From an uncultured Anaeroplasmataceae bacterium (GTDB taxonomy: Bacteria; Bacillota_I; Bacilli_A; Acholeplasmatales; Anaeroplasmataceae), in the NCBI GenBank assembly GCA_949840955.1, contig CATKXV010000002.1, positions 186,001 to 250,000 of the forward strand: 64,000 nt of DNA. Reading direction: 5' to 3'. This document shows, piece after piece, positions 56,641 through 64,000 of this stretch. The position numbers and the translations under genes were made by a program. The notes beneath the pieces are model-generated. The model was given only the letters and a program-made list of their open reading frames with translations, made no database searches and was not told the DNA's origin. Position 1 is the stretch's first letter. The number at the start of each line of letters is the position of its first letter.

Positions 56641-56730
56641 AACATTTTCTATTTATTCCTCAAGCCTTTTGTAATTTAGCTTATCTCCTTTTGAATTTTG
56701 CCCATATTTTGCTTTATTCATTTCATTAAA

Positions 56731-56763
56731 ACAAAAAATCACCGATTACAGCACCAGTGATTT
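56731..56763 (-). terminator. Terminator of the AlbA_2 gene
   Basis: Stem AAATCAC/GTGATTT (56736-56742 with 56757-56763), followed on the minus strand by TTTTGTTTT. Confidence 0.68.
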
Positions 56764-56776
56764 ATTTTATTATATG

Positions 56777-58105
56777 TTAATTTACAATCCATTTTCCATT
56801 TTTGTAAGAGGTTCGCCCTTGAATACTGCCTTCTTTTTTTAAATTTTGTATTGCTCTATCTATCGAACGTAATGACATATTTAATTTTTCTGCAATTTGT
56901 GGCCGGCTTATTTGAAGATTAGATTTAATTAAATTTAAAACTGCTTCCTCTAATTTTATTTCGCCATTTATTTCGCCATTTATTTCGCCATTTATTTCGC
57001 CATTGGCAGTATTAAACCCTGTTCTATCAAACGGAATTGTTACTGTAATAAAACTTTCAGAAAATTCATACGCTTTTTCGCCATACTCTCTCACAATAAT
57101 TGGAACACCATGTCCTGAATGTTCTACAATATCACATTGCATAAATATGTTCATCAATTCTTCATTAACTGGTTTTGTCTTTCCTGCCAAAAAATCTTCC
57201 TTTGTCATTCCCTTAGGGATACCACCATAAGACATAATTTCTAATCTGTCATCAAACCAATATACAGCTGGAGGAATACCATCTGTCCATTTATTATGGA
57301 CACAGGCATTTACCCATGCTTCTTTGAAAGCCTCAAAATTAAATAATTTCTTTTCTCTTCTTGGACTAACACTTAAATCAACATAAGTATCATTTAACGC
57401 ATCACAGTAATTTAATACCTTTTCTAATGCACTAATCAAGCATGTATTTCCATATTCATTTCTTTTTAGAAAATTCGATTTATCCATTCCTTTAAATATT
57501 GCAATTTTAATAGAATGCATATTTTCATCCGATAAGATTTCTGCCATCATATTAAACTTACCACTAGGTGCTAACAATTTGAAGTTATCATAAAACGTTT
57601 CTTCATTGATATGAATATTATTGTTTGTTAAATAATTTTTTAGTATTCTGAATGTTAAATCTTTTCTGCCTGTTTCTTGATTGATTAATTTAGGCTCTGG
57701 AGTTCTGTGAAGATTCTCATATCTTTCACTTATTTCAGCATCACTTAAACCTCTACAGCTTGTTCCAACTCTTATAAAGCATCCTGACTCGCTTAATCCT
57801 TTGGACTTAATATAGTAAAGTTCTGTTCCTTTACTAACTTCTACCTTTACAATTAGCTTACCTTCTTCTAATACAGCACTTGGCTTAACAAAGTTTTTAC
57901 AAGATGGATTTATACCATCTACTATAATATTTGAAATTGATTTTAATACCTCATCTACATTTTGAATGCCAACAACCTCGCCATCGTTAGTAACACCAAT
58001 ATAGATGATTCCATCGTGAGTATTTAGAAACGCTACTACTTCTTTAACAAAAGTATCATTTAGTTTTTCTTTTAACTCGATAGATTCAGTTTCAACAAAC
58101 TTCAC
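56777..58105 (-). CDS. AlbA_2 (Schlafen-like) ATP-binding regulator with HTH
   Basis: The 442-aa protein has the AlbA_2/divergent AAA_4 domain at its start (ESIELKEKL, FLNTHDGIIYIGVTNDGEVVGI). A C-terminal helix-turn-helix follows (RPQIAEKLNMSLRSIDRAI). Between them lies a run of four NGEI-type units coded by 12-bp repeats. The start is GTG with AGGTGATA upstream. Members of this group act as regulators, sometimes in mobile or defence contexts. The gene sits alone between two 59-bp direct repeats, which suggests insertion as a unit. Confidence 0.82.
   Translation of the reverse strand: MKFVETESIELKEKLNDTFVKEVVAFLNTHDGIIYIGVTNDGEVVGIQNVDEVLKSISNIIVDGINPSCKNFVKPSAVLEEGKLIVKVEVSKGTELYYIKSKGLSESGCFIRVGTSCRGLSDAEISERYENLHRTPEPKLINQETGRKDLTFRILKNYLTNNNIHINEETFYDNFKLLAPSGKFNMMAEILSDENMHSIKIAIFKGMDKSNFLKRNEYGNTCLISALEKVLNYCDALNDTYVDLSVSPRREKKLFNFEAFKEAWVNACVHNKWTDGIPPAVYWFDDRLEIMSYGGIPKGMTKEDFLAGKTKPVNEELMNIFMQCDIVEHSGHGVPIIVREYGEKAYEFSESFITVTIPFDRTGFNTANGEINGEINGEINGEIKLEEAVLNLIKSNLQISRPQIAEKLNMSLRSIDRAIQNLKKEGSIQGRTSYKNGKWIVN
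56955..57002. repeat. 12-bp tandem repeat, four units
   Basis: TTTATTTCGCCA repeats four times without mismatch inside the AlbA_2 gene, encoding four Glu-Ile-Asn-Gly units. Unit-number change keeps the reading frame. Confidence 0.92.
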
Positions 58106-58125
58106 ATTATCACCTACTTGTTTTG

Positions 58126-58154
58126 ATTATACCATAAAGGAATGCATATTTTAA
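58126..58154 (-). promoter_or_regulatory. Promoter of the AlbA_2 gene
   Basis: TTAAAA, 17 nt, TATAAT on the minus strand (-10 at 58126-58131). The -35 is weak. Confidence 0.5.
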
Positions 58155-58187
58155 GGGTCTATTTATATTCTTTTTTTAAACTTCCTT

Positions 58188-58246
58188 CTTCTATAGTTTT
58201 CTTCCTATTTTTAATGCCAAATTTAACTTTTTTTCATAAAAATTTG
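58188..58246. repeat. 59-bp direct repeat, right copy
   Basis: Partner of 56582-56640. Its right end coincides with the -35 of the sigma-factor gene. Confidence 0.75.
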
Positions 58247-58272
58247 TAAAAAAGAAAAGAATATGCTATAAT
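58244..58272 (+). promoter_or_regulatory. Promoter of the sigma-factor gene
   Basis: TTGTAA, 17 nt, TATAAT (-10 at 58267-58272). It looks like a normal housekeeping promoter, not an autoregulated ECF one. Confidence 0.7.
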
Positions 58273-58307
58273 TTGCAAACAAAAAAGGGAATAAGGAAGT
58301 TAAAGAA

Positions 58308-58829
58308 ATGGTAGAAAAGCAGTATATAAATAGCCTAATACTTCGGATAGCAAAAGATGATGAAAAGGCACTAGAGGAGCTTTATCAGATCATGAATCCC
58401 GTAATGAAGCAAATAGCGCAAAGAATCTTAAATAAACCCGAGCATGTAGATGATGTACTAGCAGAATCATTTTTAAAAATATATCAAAAAGGGAAATCGT
58501 TTAAAAGAGAGTATAATGGAATCGATTGGATCTATGGGATAGTAAGGAATCAAGCCATAGATTATAACCGATGGATGAATAGAGATATAAAAATAGAACC
58601 GGAGGAATGTAGAAGCCTAAGCTATGCAGAAACAGGGAGAGTAACCCAAAAGGAAGAGCTAAGATATGCATTAAAGAGATTAGAAAGAGAAGAATATGAG
58701 ATAGTGACATTAAAGATATGGGAGAGATGGACATTAAGACAGATAGCAAAGAAATATGATTATACTGTAGCTAAGGTATATCGCATCTATGATGAGGCTT
58801 TAAGGAAGCTTAGACAGATGCTGGAATAG
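58308..58829 (+). CDS. ECF-like sigma-70 family factor
   Basis: The 173-aa protein has region 2 (about 20-90: VDDVLAESFLKIYQKG and WIYGIVRNQAIDYNRW) and region 4 with a helix-turn-helix (about 115-165: EREEYEIVTLKIWERWTLRQIAKKY). Regions 1 and 3 are absent, as in ECF factors. No anti-sigma gene follows; the next gene is a sensor kinase with its own promoter. Its target promoters are unknown. The SD is weak (AAGGAA, 11 nt from the ATG). Confidence 0.86.
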   Translation: MVEKQYINSLILRIAKDDEKALEELYQIMNPVMKQIAQRILNKPEHVDDVLAESFLKIYQKGKSFKREYNGIDWIYGIVRNQAIDYNRWMNRDIKIEPEECRSLSYAETGRVTQKEELRYALKRLEREEYEIVTLKIWERWTLRQIAKKYDYTVAKVYRIYDEALRKLRQMLE

Positions 58830-58857
58830 AAGGAAAATGGAATGTTTCAAGTAATAT

Positions 58858-58886
58858 TTGTCTTTTTCTAAAGAAAGGGGTATAAT
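58858..58886 (+). promoter_or_regulatory. Promoter of the kinase-glycan operon
   Basis: TTGTCT, 17 nt, TATAAT (-10 at 58881-58886), 32 nt before the kinase start. Confidence 0.72.
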
Positions 58887-58918
58887 GGTATCGATAACAA
58901 TTAAATGGGAGGTTCTTT

Positions 58919-59755
58919 ATGGTGTGTGTAGTAATTCTTCAAGAGATATATTTTTATTTGTTATTAACCATTTTAGTATTGTTTATCTTAACTATCCTAG
59001 GTTATTTTGTCTATTCCATAATTAGGAAGCATCAATTTGAAAACAATATTAATCAAAATACGGATTATTTTTCTAGATTAGCTCACGATCTTAAATCTCC
59101 TCTTGCAGCAATCGATGGATATGCTTTTCTATCAAAGCAATGTGTAAATGATCCTCAAAAGATTTTAAATTATTTAGACAGAATAGAATTTTCCTCAAAG
59201 TATATGCAAGAAGTGATTGATGATACTGTCACCTTATCGAAAATAAACAAAAATAAAGAGGAAATATCTATTGTAAGAGTGAATTTAAAGGATCTGATAA
59301 ACTTATGCCTCAATACGATTGAAGTCCAATTGAACAATAGGAATATTCAATTGGAAAAGGACATAGATGTTCAGCATTACTGGGTTATGACAGATGGGCT
59401 ACATCTAACTAGAATTATCATGAATCTATTGAATAATGCTATGAAGTATACAAATGAATTTGGGAAGGTATGGTTTCAGGTAAAGGAGATTGAAAAAAAT
59501 TACAACTTATCCTTATATCAATTTATAATCAAGGATACTGGGTGTGGAATGAGTAAGGAATTTCAAAAGAGAGTATTTGAACCCTTTGTTCAGGAGCGCA
59601 GAATCAGCACCAATATTCCAAGCTCAGGACTTGGATTATACATAGTTAAAAAATTTGTAGATCTACTTCATGGAGAAATCATTGTAGAATCAGAAGAAAA
59701 TGTTGGGAGTTGTTTTACCATAAAATTGGAATTACATCATTTAATAAATGAGTAG
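58919..59755 (+). CDS. Orphan sensor histidine kinase
   Basis: The 278-aa kinase has one N-terminal membrane helix (about 5-35), almost no extracellular loop, a HisKA helix with the phospho-His in RLAHDLKSPLAAIDG, and an HATPase domain (NLLNNAMKYTNEF N-box, IKDTGCGMS G1, SSGLGLYIVKKF G2). Nothing between the helix and the His-domain looks like PAS or HAMP. No response regulator is adjacent. It begins after GGGAGG, and the SDR gene follows 12 nt later, so it is the head of a glycan operon. Confidence 0.88.
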   Translation: MVCVVILQEIYFYLLLTILVLFILTILGYFVYSIIRKHQFENNINQNTDYFSRLAHDLKSPLAAIDGYAFLSKQCVNDPQKILNYLDRIEFSSKYMQEVIDDTVTLSKINKNKEEISIVRVNLKDLINLCLNTIEVQLNNRNIQLEKDIDVQHYWVMTDGLHLTRIIMNLLNNAMKYTNEFGKVWFQVKEIEKNYNLSLYQFIIKDTGCGMSKEFQKRVFEPFVQERRISTNIPSSGLGLYIVKKFVDLLHGEIIVESEENVGSCFTIKLELHHLINE

Positions 59756-59767
59756 GAGTTGATTGTT

Positions 59768-60550
59768 TTGGCAAAAATATTTATTATAGGAAATGGATTC
59801 TTAGGAGAGCATTTATGTAAATATTTTACAGAAAAATATCCTAGTGATGAGATTACTTATTTTACGGATGATTTTAATTTAAAGATTATTGATGTGAAAA
59901 ATTATAAAATTTCACATGTAGATGCTCTTTCAAAGGAAGAGTGTGTTGATATTTTAATCAACCTAAATCCAACATTTGAGTTTATTCAAATGCTTGTTCA
60001 TCAGTTTCAGGCTGTTAAGCATTTTCATCAAGTACTTATAAAGAAAAACAAAAGGATAGAAGCCTTTCTTCAATCGTGTGATTTTACTGCTACGATGAGT
60101 TATTCTTGCCAATTATATGGGCCAGGACAGCATGAAAAAGAGCTTTTACCAGTATGGATTTTACGACTTTTAAAGAATAAAACCGTTGAAATAAAAAAGA
60201 ATTACGAAAGAAATTGGCTTTTTATCACAGATTATTGTGAGGCTATTGATGTTATCCTTCAAAAAGGAAAAAATAAAGAAATTTACAACATTTCATCAAA
60301 TGTAAAGGTGTTAGATACAGAAATTGTACATGGGATTATAGAAATGTTAAATAAAACAGATAATTTGATAAAAATTGACGATGAAAGGATTTATAATCAA
60401 ACATTAGAGGGTACGAATTTAATAAAATTAGGCTGGGTGGCGAAGCATACATTAGATAACGCTCTTTTATTAACTATAAAATGGTATTTATTAGATAGTT
60501 TTGGAGAGCAAATCAAAAGCGTCATTCAGCTGGCTTCAAAGAAACGTTAA
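59768..60550 (+). CDS. Extended-SDR-like protein lacking the catalytic Tyr-Lys motif
   Basis: I start it at the TTG at 59768 (260 aa, AKIFIIGNGFLGEHL) because AGGAG lies 9 nt before it, while the TTG at 59759 directly adjoins the SD. The Rossmann loop GNGFLG is intact. The sequence resembles RmlB-type dehydratases downstream (QLYGPGQ, FITDYCEAIDVIL, EIYNIS). The YxxxK catalytic pair and about 40 residues of the usual active-site region are missing. It may be inactive as an SDR and serve as a binding or scaffold protein; it may also have lost a segment. Confidence 0.75.
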   Translation: MAKIFIIGNGFLGEHLCKYFTEKYPSDEITYFTDDFNLKIIDVKNYKISHVDALSKEECVDILINLNPTFEFIQMLVHQFQAVKHFHQVLIKKNKRIEAFLQSCDFTATMSYSCQLYGPGQHEKELLPVWILRLLKNKTVEIKKNYERNWLFITDYCEAIDVILQKGKNKEIYNISSNVKVLDTEIVHGIIEMLNKTDNLIKIDDERIYNQTLEGTNLIKLGWVAKHTLDNALLLTIKWYLLDSFGEQIKSVIQLASKKR

Positions 60551-60564
60551 TTGGAGAGGGGAAA

Positions 60565-61968
60565 ATGGTTGCTACAATTTTGGATAAATATCAACAATTA
60601 AATAAAAGCATTTTAAATATTGCCAAAATGAAATATTTTAATGAAATATATGCAAGTGTCTTAGCATTGATCACAGTTATAGGCTGGAAATTTAATACAC
60701 TTGCAGGTATGGTTGTTATGATTCTTGCAGCAACAGCCGCTTTACTTTTAACTAAGGATTTAAAATATGTTATACCCAATTGTATTTATTTTATCTTTAT
60801 GTTTAGTGAAGGCTTTTCGAATGATACCTTTCCCATACCCATCATTATATTTGGAGGAATTTTTGCAGTTGTCCTATTGATTTTTTCTTTTAAAGATGGA
60901 ATAAAATTAAAAAAAATGAAGTCTTTACTAGGTTTAGCAGGACTAGCTATAATGACAATCATCCCTATTATTTGGTGCAGAGCACCTAAAGGAAACGAAG
61001 TCTTTTATTTTTTGTTTTTTGGGAATTTAGGATATTTATTGCTTTATATGATTATGAGTAATGGGATAAAGGATAATGGGATAGATTTACTCGCTGTGAG
61101 CATGTCTTATTTAGCAATCATCCTCACATGTGAATGTGCATTAAAGGTGTATGAATTAAGAAATACAGTAGATAGTATATTAAAACTATGGTATTACCTA
61201 GGCTGGGGCTTATGTAATGAGGCGGGAATTATGATTTGTGTTTCTCTTCCCTTTGTCTTTTATTTATTAAACAAACAAGAAAAGATTAGTGGAATTTGCT
61301 TTCAAAATTTTAAAATTATGATTGGTGTTGTAGGAATTATTCTAACAACAAGTAGAGGAGCTTATCTTTTTGGTTTTATTGAAATCTTTATATTATATCT
61401 ATTGCTGTTGTTCACTGCTAAAAGAACAAGAGTTTATCAAAATTTATTTTTTGTATATACAGTTCTATTATTTATTGTTGCACTCTGCCTAAAGGATAAA
61501 ATCACTCTTGTTTTAGAAGAAGTAATGAATTTGGTTTTTAATGAAGGTTTTGATGATAATGGAAGAATGGAGTTATGGCACTCTGCTTATGCGTATTGGA
61601 TAGAAAGCCCAGTAACAAAGATATTTGGAGCAGGAATGCTATGCGAAATTAAGGAATGGAATTCTGCTGTAGGATGGCAGGTAGTACCTGTGGTTTTCCA
61701 TTCAACCTTCTTCGAAACTCTTGCCTCAAGCGGTCTTATAGGGGTTCTATTTTTAATTATTCATTTTATACAGAAATATAAAAATTTATATAAGCATAGC
61801 TTGAATTTATTTTTGATTTTAGGCATTGGCTATTTTATAGTAGATATCTATGGAATGATAGATAATACCTATCATATGTATTATTATATGCTACCCTTAA
61901 TGGTTACTATGGCAGTCATTGATGTGGAAATATACAACAAAAGTAAAAATGAAATTATAACAAGTTAA
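60565..61968 (+). CDS. O-antigen ligase/Wzy-like polysaccharide polymerase
   Basis: The 467-aa protein has about ten to twelve hydrophobic helices and a large extracellular loop (about 330-375) as in the O-antigen ligase/polymerase superfamily. Polymerases of this group join lipid-linked repeat units outside the membrane. Its identity is inferred from topology and position with a sugar transferase, not from a motif. A perfect terminator follows. Confidence 0.75.
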   Translation: MVATILDKYQQLNKSILNIAKMKYFNEIYASVLALITVIGWKFNTLAGMVVMILAATAALLLTKDLKYVIPNCIYFIFMFSEGFSNDTFPIPIIIFGGIFAVVLLIFSFKDGIKLKKMKSLLGLAGLAIMTIIPIIWCRAPKGNEVFYFLFFGNLGYLLLYMIMSNGIKDNGIDLLAVSMSYLAIILTCECALKVYELRNTVDSILKLWYYLGWGLCNEAGIMICVSLPFVFYLLNKQEKISGICFQNFKIMIGVVGIILTTSRGAYLFGFIEIFILYLLLLFTAKRTRVYQNLFFVYTVLLFIVALCLKDKITLVLEEVMNLVFNEGFDDNGRMELWHSAYAYWIESPVTKIFGAGMLCEIKEWNSAVGWQVVPVVFHSTFFETLASSGLIGVLFLIIHFIQKYKNLYKHSLNLFLILGIGYFIVDIYGMIDNTYHMYYYMLPLMVTMAVIDVEIYNKSKNEIITS

Positions 61969-61975
61969 ATAAACT

Positions 61976-62016
61976 AGACATATTTTTGTAAAATAGTATA
62001 AAAATATGTCTTTTTT
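61976..62016 (+). terminator. Terminator of the kinase-SDR-polymerase operon
   Basis: A perfect 12-bp stem (61976-61987 with 62000-62011) followed by T6. Confidence 0.8.
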
Positions 62017-62047
62017 GAGGTTAAATTCGTTTTATTTGTTGTTTCAC

Positions 62048-62076
62048 TTGGTTAAAAATGGTAAAATAGTTATACT
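62048..62076 (+). promoter_or_regulatory. Promoter of the second glycan operon
   Basis: TTGGTT, 17 nt, TATACT (-10 at 62071-62076). Confidence 0.65.
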
Positions 62077-62108
62077 AGAAAAGTGTCTAAAGAAAGGAGA
62101 TGAGGCAG

Positions 62109-62627
62109 ATGCTAGAATTTTTATTTGGCTTTATAGAACGAAATATTTTTTTCATATTCCTGTGTGTACTAGCATTAGGTATAGCCTCAGCTTATTCTAA
62201 AGGCATAAAATTTTTGTTTTTATCGATTTTAGGAATATCTGCAATGTATTTTGCATTACTTTGCTTTTATAGATTAGGGTATGGAATAGAGCTATTATAT
62301 AATTGGTCCTGTAAGTATGTGATTCGGATTTGTTATTTTATCGATTATTATAGTTTCCTTTGCTTGAATCATTCGATTTTTTTAACAAAAATTATGGATT
62401 ATTTTTTAATTCATTCTAATGGAAATCTTTTGTTTTATTTTATCCATTTCACAGTTTTACTAGGGTTTCTTATTTTAGCAATAGAAATAATCATACCTAA
62501 AATTAAATTTATCTATGTTCAAAAGATTAAAATAAATATGAAAGAAATAAATAAAAAACCTTATTTTTACAATACTATTAATAGAGTACAATCTAAATTT
62601 ATTTTGAATTCTGTTTTTAGATGTTAG
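62109..62627 (+). CDS. Small multi-helix membrane protein, unknown
   Basis: The ATG at 62109 (172 aa) is chosen because AAGGAG lies 9 nt upstream; an ATG at 62100 directly adjoins the SD. About three hydrophobic segments (residues 8-28, 35-52, 105-130) and a basic C-terminal tail rich in Lys and Asn are visible. I recognise no family. The gene heads an operon with a sugar transferase and a nucleotidyltransferase, so a role in glycan export or assembly is plausible. Confidence 0.65.
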   Translation: MLEFLFGFIERNIFFIFLCVLALGIASAYSKGIKFLFLSILGISAMYFALLCFYRLGYGIELLYNWSCKYVIRICYFIDYYSFLCLNHSIFLTKIMDYFLIHSNGNLLFYFIHFTVLLGFLILAIEIIIPKIKFIYVQKIKINMKEINKKPYFYNTINRVQSKFILNSVFRC

Positions 62628-62676
62628 AGAAACAAATAATTAAAATTTAAAAATTTTGATTAGGAGTTGTTATGTT

Positions 62677-63318
62677 ATGAATGATTTAGAGATAGTTGAA
62701 GTCAAGTATAAAAAGAAACGCTTTTATCAATTTTTGAAAAGACTTGTAGATTTTTTTGGAGCATTGCTAGGGATTATTTTACTATCTTGGTTGATGATTA
62801 TATTAGCAATTTTAGTAAAGTGTACTTCAAAAGGACCTGTTTTTTATGTGTCTGATAGAATTGGTAAAAATGAGAAGCCATTTAGATTTTATAAATTTAG
62901 ATCAATGAGAGTTGGGGCAGATGCTGAAGTAGAACAGCTTATGGCTCAATCTGAGCGAGAAGGAACATTTAAAATGAAAAATGATCCAAGAGTAACTCGA
63001 TTTGGAAAATTTCTAAGAAAAACGAGCTTAGATGAGCTTCCACAATTATTTAATGTTTTGAATGGAACAATGAGCATTGTTGGTCCAAGACCTGTGGTTC
63101 AAAGAGAATTGGATTTAATGGATGAATACCAAAGACAAAGATTTTTGGTAAAGCAAGGAATCACCTGCATTTGGCAATGCAGCGGTAGAGCCAACACATC
63201 TTTTAAAGAACAAATATTAATGGATTTAGAATATGTTAATAAACGTGGCTTTTGGTATGATGTTTACCTTGTTTTAAAAACGATTCCGGCTGTATTATTA
63301 GGGAAAGGATCTGTTTAA
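62677..63318 (+). CDS. Undecaprenyl-phosphate sugar-1-phosphate transferase
   Basis: Transfers the first sugar-phosphate to the lipid carrier, starting each repeat unit of a surface polysaccharide. The ATG at 62677 (213 aa) has AGGAG 10 nt upstream. One membrane helix (about 22-45) precedes the bacterial sugar transferase domain: FYKFRSMRVGADAE, NDPRVTRFGKFLRKTSLDELPQL, and SIVGPRPV. This short form lacks the extra helices of WbaP. The sugar cannot be named. Confidence 0.93.
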   Translation: MNDLEIVEVKYKKKRFYQFLKRLVDFFGALLGIILLSWLMIILAILVKCTSKGPVFYVSDRIGKNEKPFRFYKFRSMRVGADAEVEQLMAQSEREGTFKMKNDPRVTRFGKFLRKTSLDELPQLFNVLNGTMSIVGPRPVVQRELDLMDEYQRQRFLVKQGITCIWQCSGRANTSFKEQILMDLEYVNKRGFWYDVYLVLKTIPAVLLGKGSV

Positions 63319-63320
63319 TT

Positions 63321-64000
63321 ATGCAGGCAATCATTTTGGCTGGAGGTTTTGGTACAAGACTTAAAAGTGTTGTTTCTGAGGTTCCTAAGCCAATGGCTCC
63401 AGTGAACGGAAGACCTTTTTTGAGTTATGTATTAGATAGTTTAAATAAGCAGGGCTTTCAAAAGGTTGTTTTAGCTGTTGGATATCAAAAGGAATGTATT
63501 ATGGATTTTTATAAGAATCGTTATAAAAATATTTTAATTCAGTATTCTATAGAAGAGGAACCCTTGGGAACTGGGGGCTGCTTAAAGCAGGCTATGAGTT
63601 TCATTGATGATGAATTTGTGTTTGTTTTAAATGGAGATACCTTTTTTGATATTGCCTATGAAGATATGGCAAAGCCGAAAGAGCTTAGTATTGCTTGTAA
63701 AAAAATGATAAGCTTCGATCGCTATGGAGAAGTAAAATTGGATTCGAATTTAAGAATTACAAGCTTTGAAGAAAAAAGATTTGTAGATGAAGGCTTTATC
63801 AATGGTGGAATTTATTATCTTCCCAAAAATATATTTTCAAACTATAGCTTTCCAAAAAAATTTTCAATAGAAAAGGATTTTTTTGAAAAGTATATGGAAC
63901 AGCTGAATATTAAAGGCTTTTTAAGTGATGCTTATTTCTTGGACATTGGTATTCCTGAGGATTATCATCAGGCTCAATCTGATTTTCAAGGAAAAAAAGC
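63321..64000 (+). CDS. hddC: HddC-like heptose/sugar-1-phosphate nucleotidyltransferase (3' end outside window)
   Basis: The visible 226 codons encode a nucleotidyltransferase: MQAIILAGGFGTRL at the start, VPKPMAPVNGRPF, the metal-binding Asp in VLNGDTFFD, and GYLP-like product-site motifs. The short form and VSEVPKPMAPV block resemble HddC, which makes GDP-D-glycero-D-manno-heptose. Other sugar-1-phosphate nucleotidyltransferases of this family remain possible. It begins 2 nt after the sugar transferase with an AAAGGAT SD. The rest lies beyond the window. Confidence 0.78.
   Translation, partial: MQAIILAGGFGTRLKSVVSEVPKPMAPVNGRPFLSYVLDSLNKQGFQKVVLAVGYQKECIMDFYKNRYKNILIQYSIEEEPLGTGGCLKQAMSFIDDEFVFVLNGDTFFDIAYEDMAKPKELSIACKKMISFDRYGEVKLDSNLRITSFEEKRFVDEGFINGGIYYLPKNIFSNYSFPKKFSIEKDFFEKYMEQLNIKGFLSDAYFLDIGIPEDYHQAQSDFQGKK

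Noticed and set aside
1-64000. CRISPR arrays, tRNA or rRNA genes, insertion sequences
   Set aside because: I saw no regular spaced repeats, no tRNA-like cloverleafs, no rRNA stretches and no transposase frame in either strand.
1-64000. Mollicute genetic code (TGA as Trp)
   Set aside because: Three complete genes end in TGA at sensible places, and the other complete genes read through without needing TGA as a sense codon.

Overview
The window is an AT-rich chromosome segment from a low-GC Gram-positive-type bacterium (Bacillota), probably near the Erysipelotrichia/Mollicutes branch. The ribosomal gene order is that of Bacillota, S14 is the zinc form, adenylate kinase has the Cys4 lid, and promoters fit a SigA consensus. 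Nearly all stops are TAA or TAG; TGA ends only three genes I could check, so the standard code applies. The placement rests on recognition, not on a tree.

Layout. 1-3600: two tandem, mosaic MacB-like ABC transporter genes, the second cut by the window edge. 3697-4374: a small secreted protein. 4578-19287: the complete S10-spc-alpha ribosomal supercluster (rpsJ to rplQ with secY, adk, map, infA, rpoA), all on the minus strand, with a strong promoter, a leader and a terminator. 19412-20494: a membrane-anchored leucine-rich-repeat (LRR) protein. 20967-37095: a starch/maltodextrin utilisation locus with a LacI-type regulator, malQ, a repeat lipoprotein behind a structured leader, a HAD phosphatase, malEFG, an amylase, an oversized MalK, two unknown lipoproteins and a CBM41 pullulanase. 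38087-40500: glmM and a GlmU-like acetyltransferase that has lost its uridylyltransferase half. 40579-48559: a two-component locus with a pseudo-receiver SARP-type regulator, a LytS-like kinase, an active SARP-type regulator and a large LRR lipoprotein split by a frameshift. 48744-58105: a Fic protein with foreign composition, ogt, an M16C peptidase, pth-prs-dusB-maf, and an AlbA_2 regulator between direct repeats. 58308-64000: an ECF-like sigma factor, then an orphan kinase heading a surface-glycan locus (degenerate SDR, Wzy-like polymerase, membrane protein, sugar transferase, heptose-1-phosphate guanylyltransferase).

Main discoveries. (1) The promoter of the two-component operon and the promoter of the LRR lipoprotein share one architecture: GGCACTT, 4 nt, AGCACTT, 7 nt, then the -10, with no -35. 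This is how SARP activators bind, so the operon probably activates itself and the surface protein. (2) The starch operon starts with a leader of about 220 nt holding two strong hairpins, a loop that pairs with downstream sequence (a pseudoknot), a G8 tract and a hairpin next to the Shine-Dalgarno. (3) One octamer, AAAACGCT, lies in the malQ promoter (twice) and the starch-operon promoter, a likely operator of the local LacI regulator. The starch genes fit one pathway: lipoproteins and pullulanase/amylase act at the surface, MalEFG-MalK imports maltodextrins, and MalQ processes them inside.
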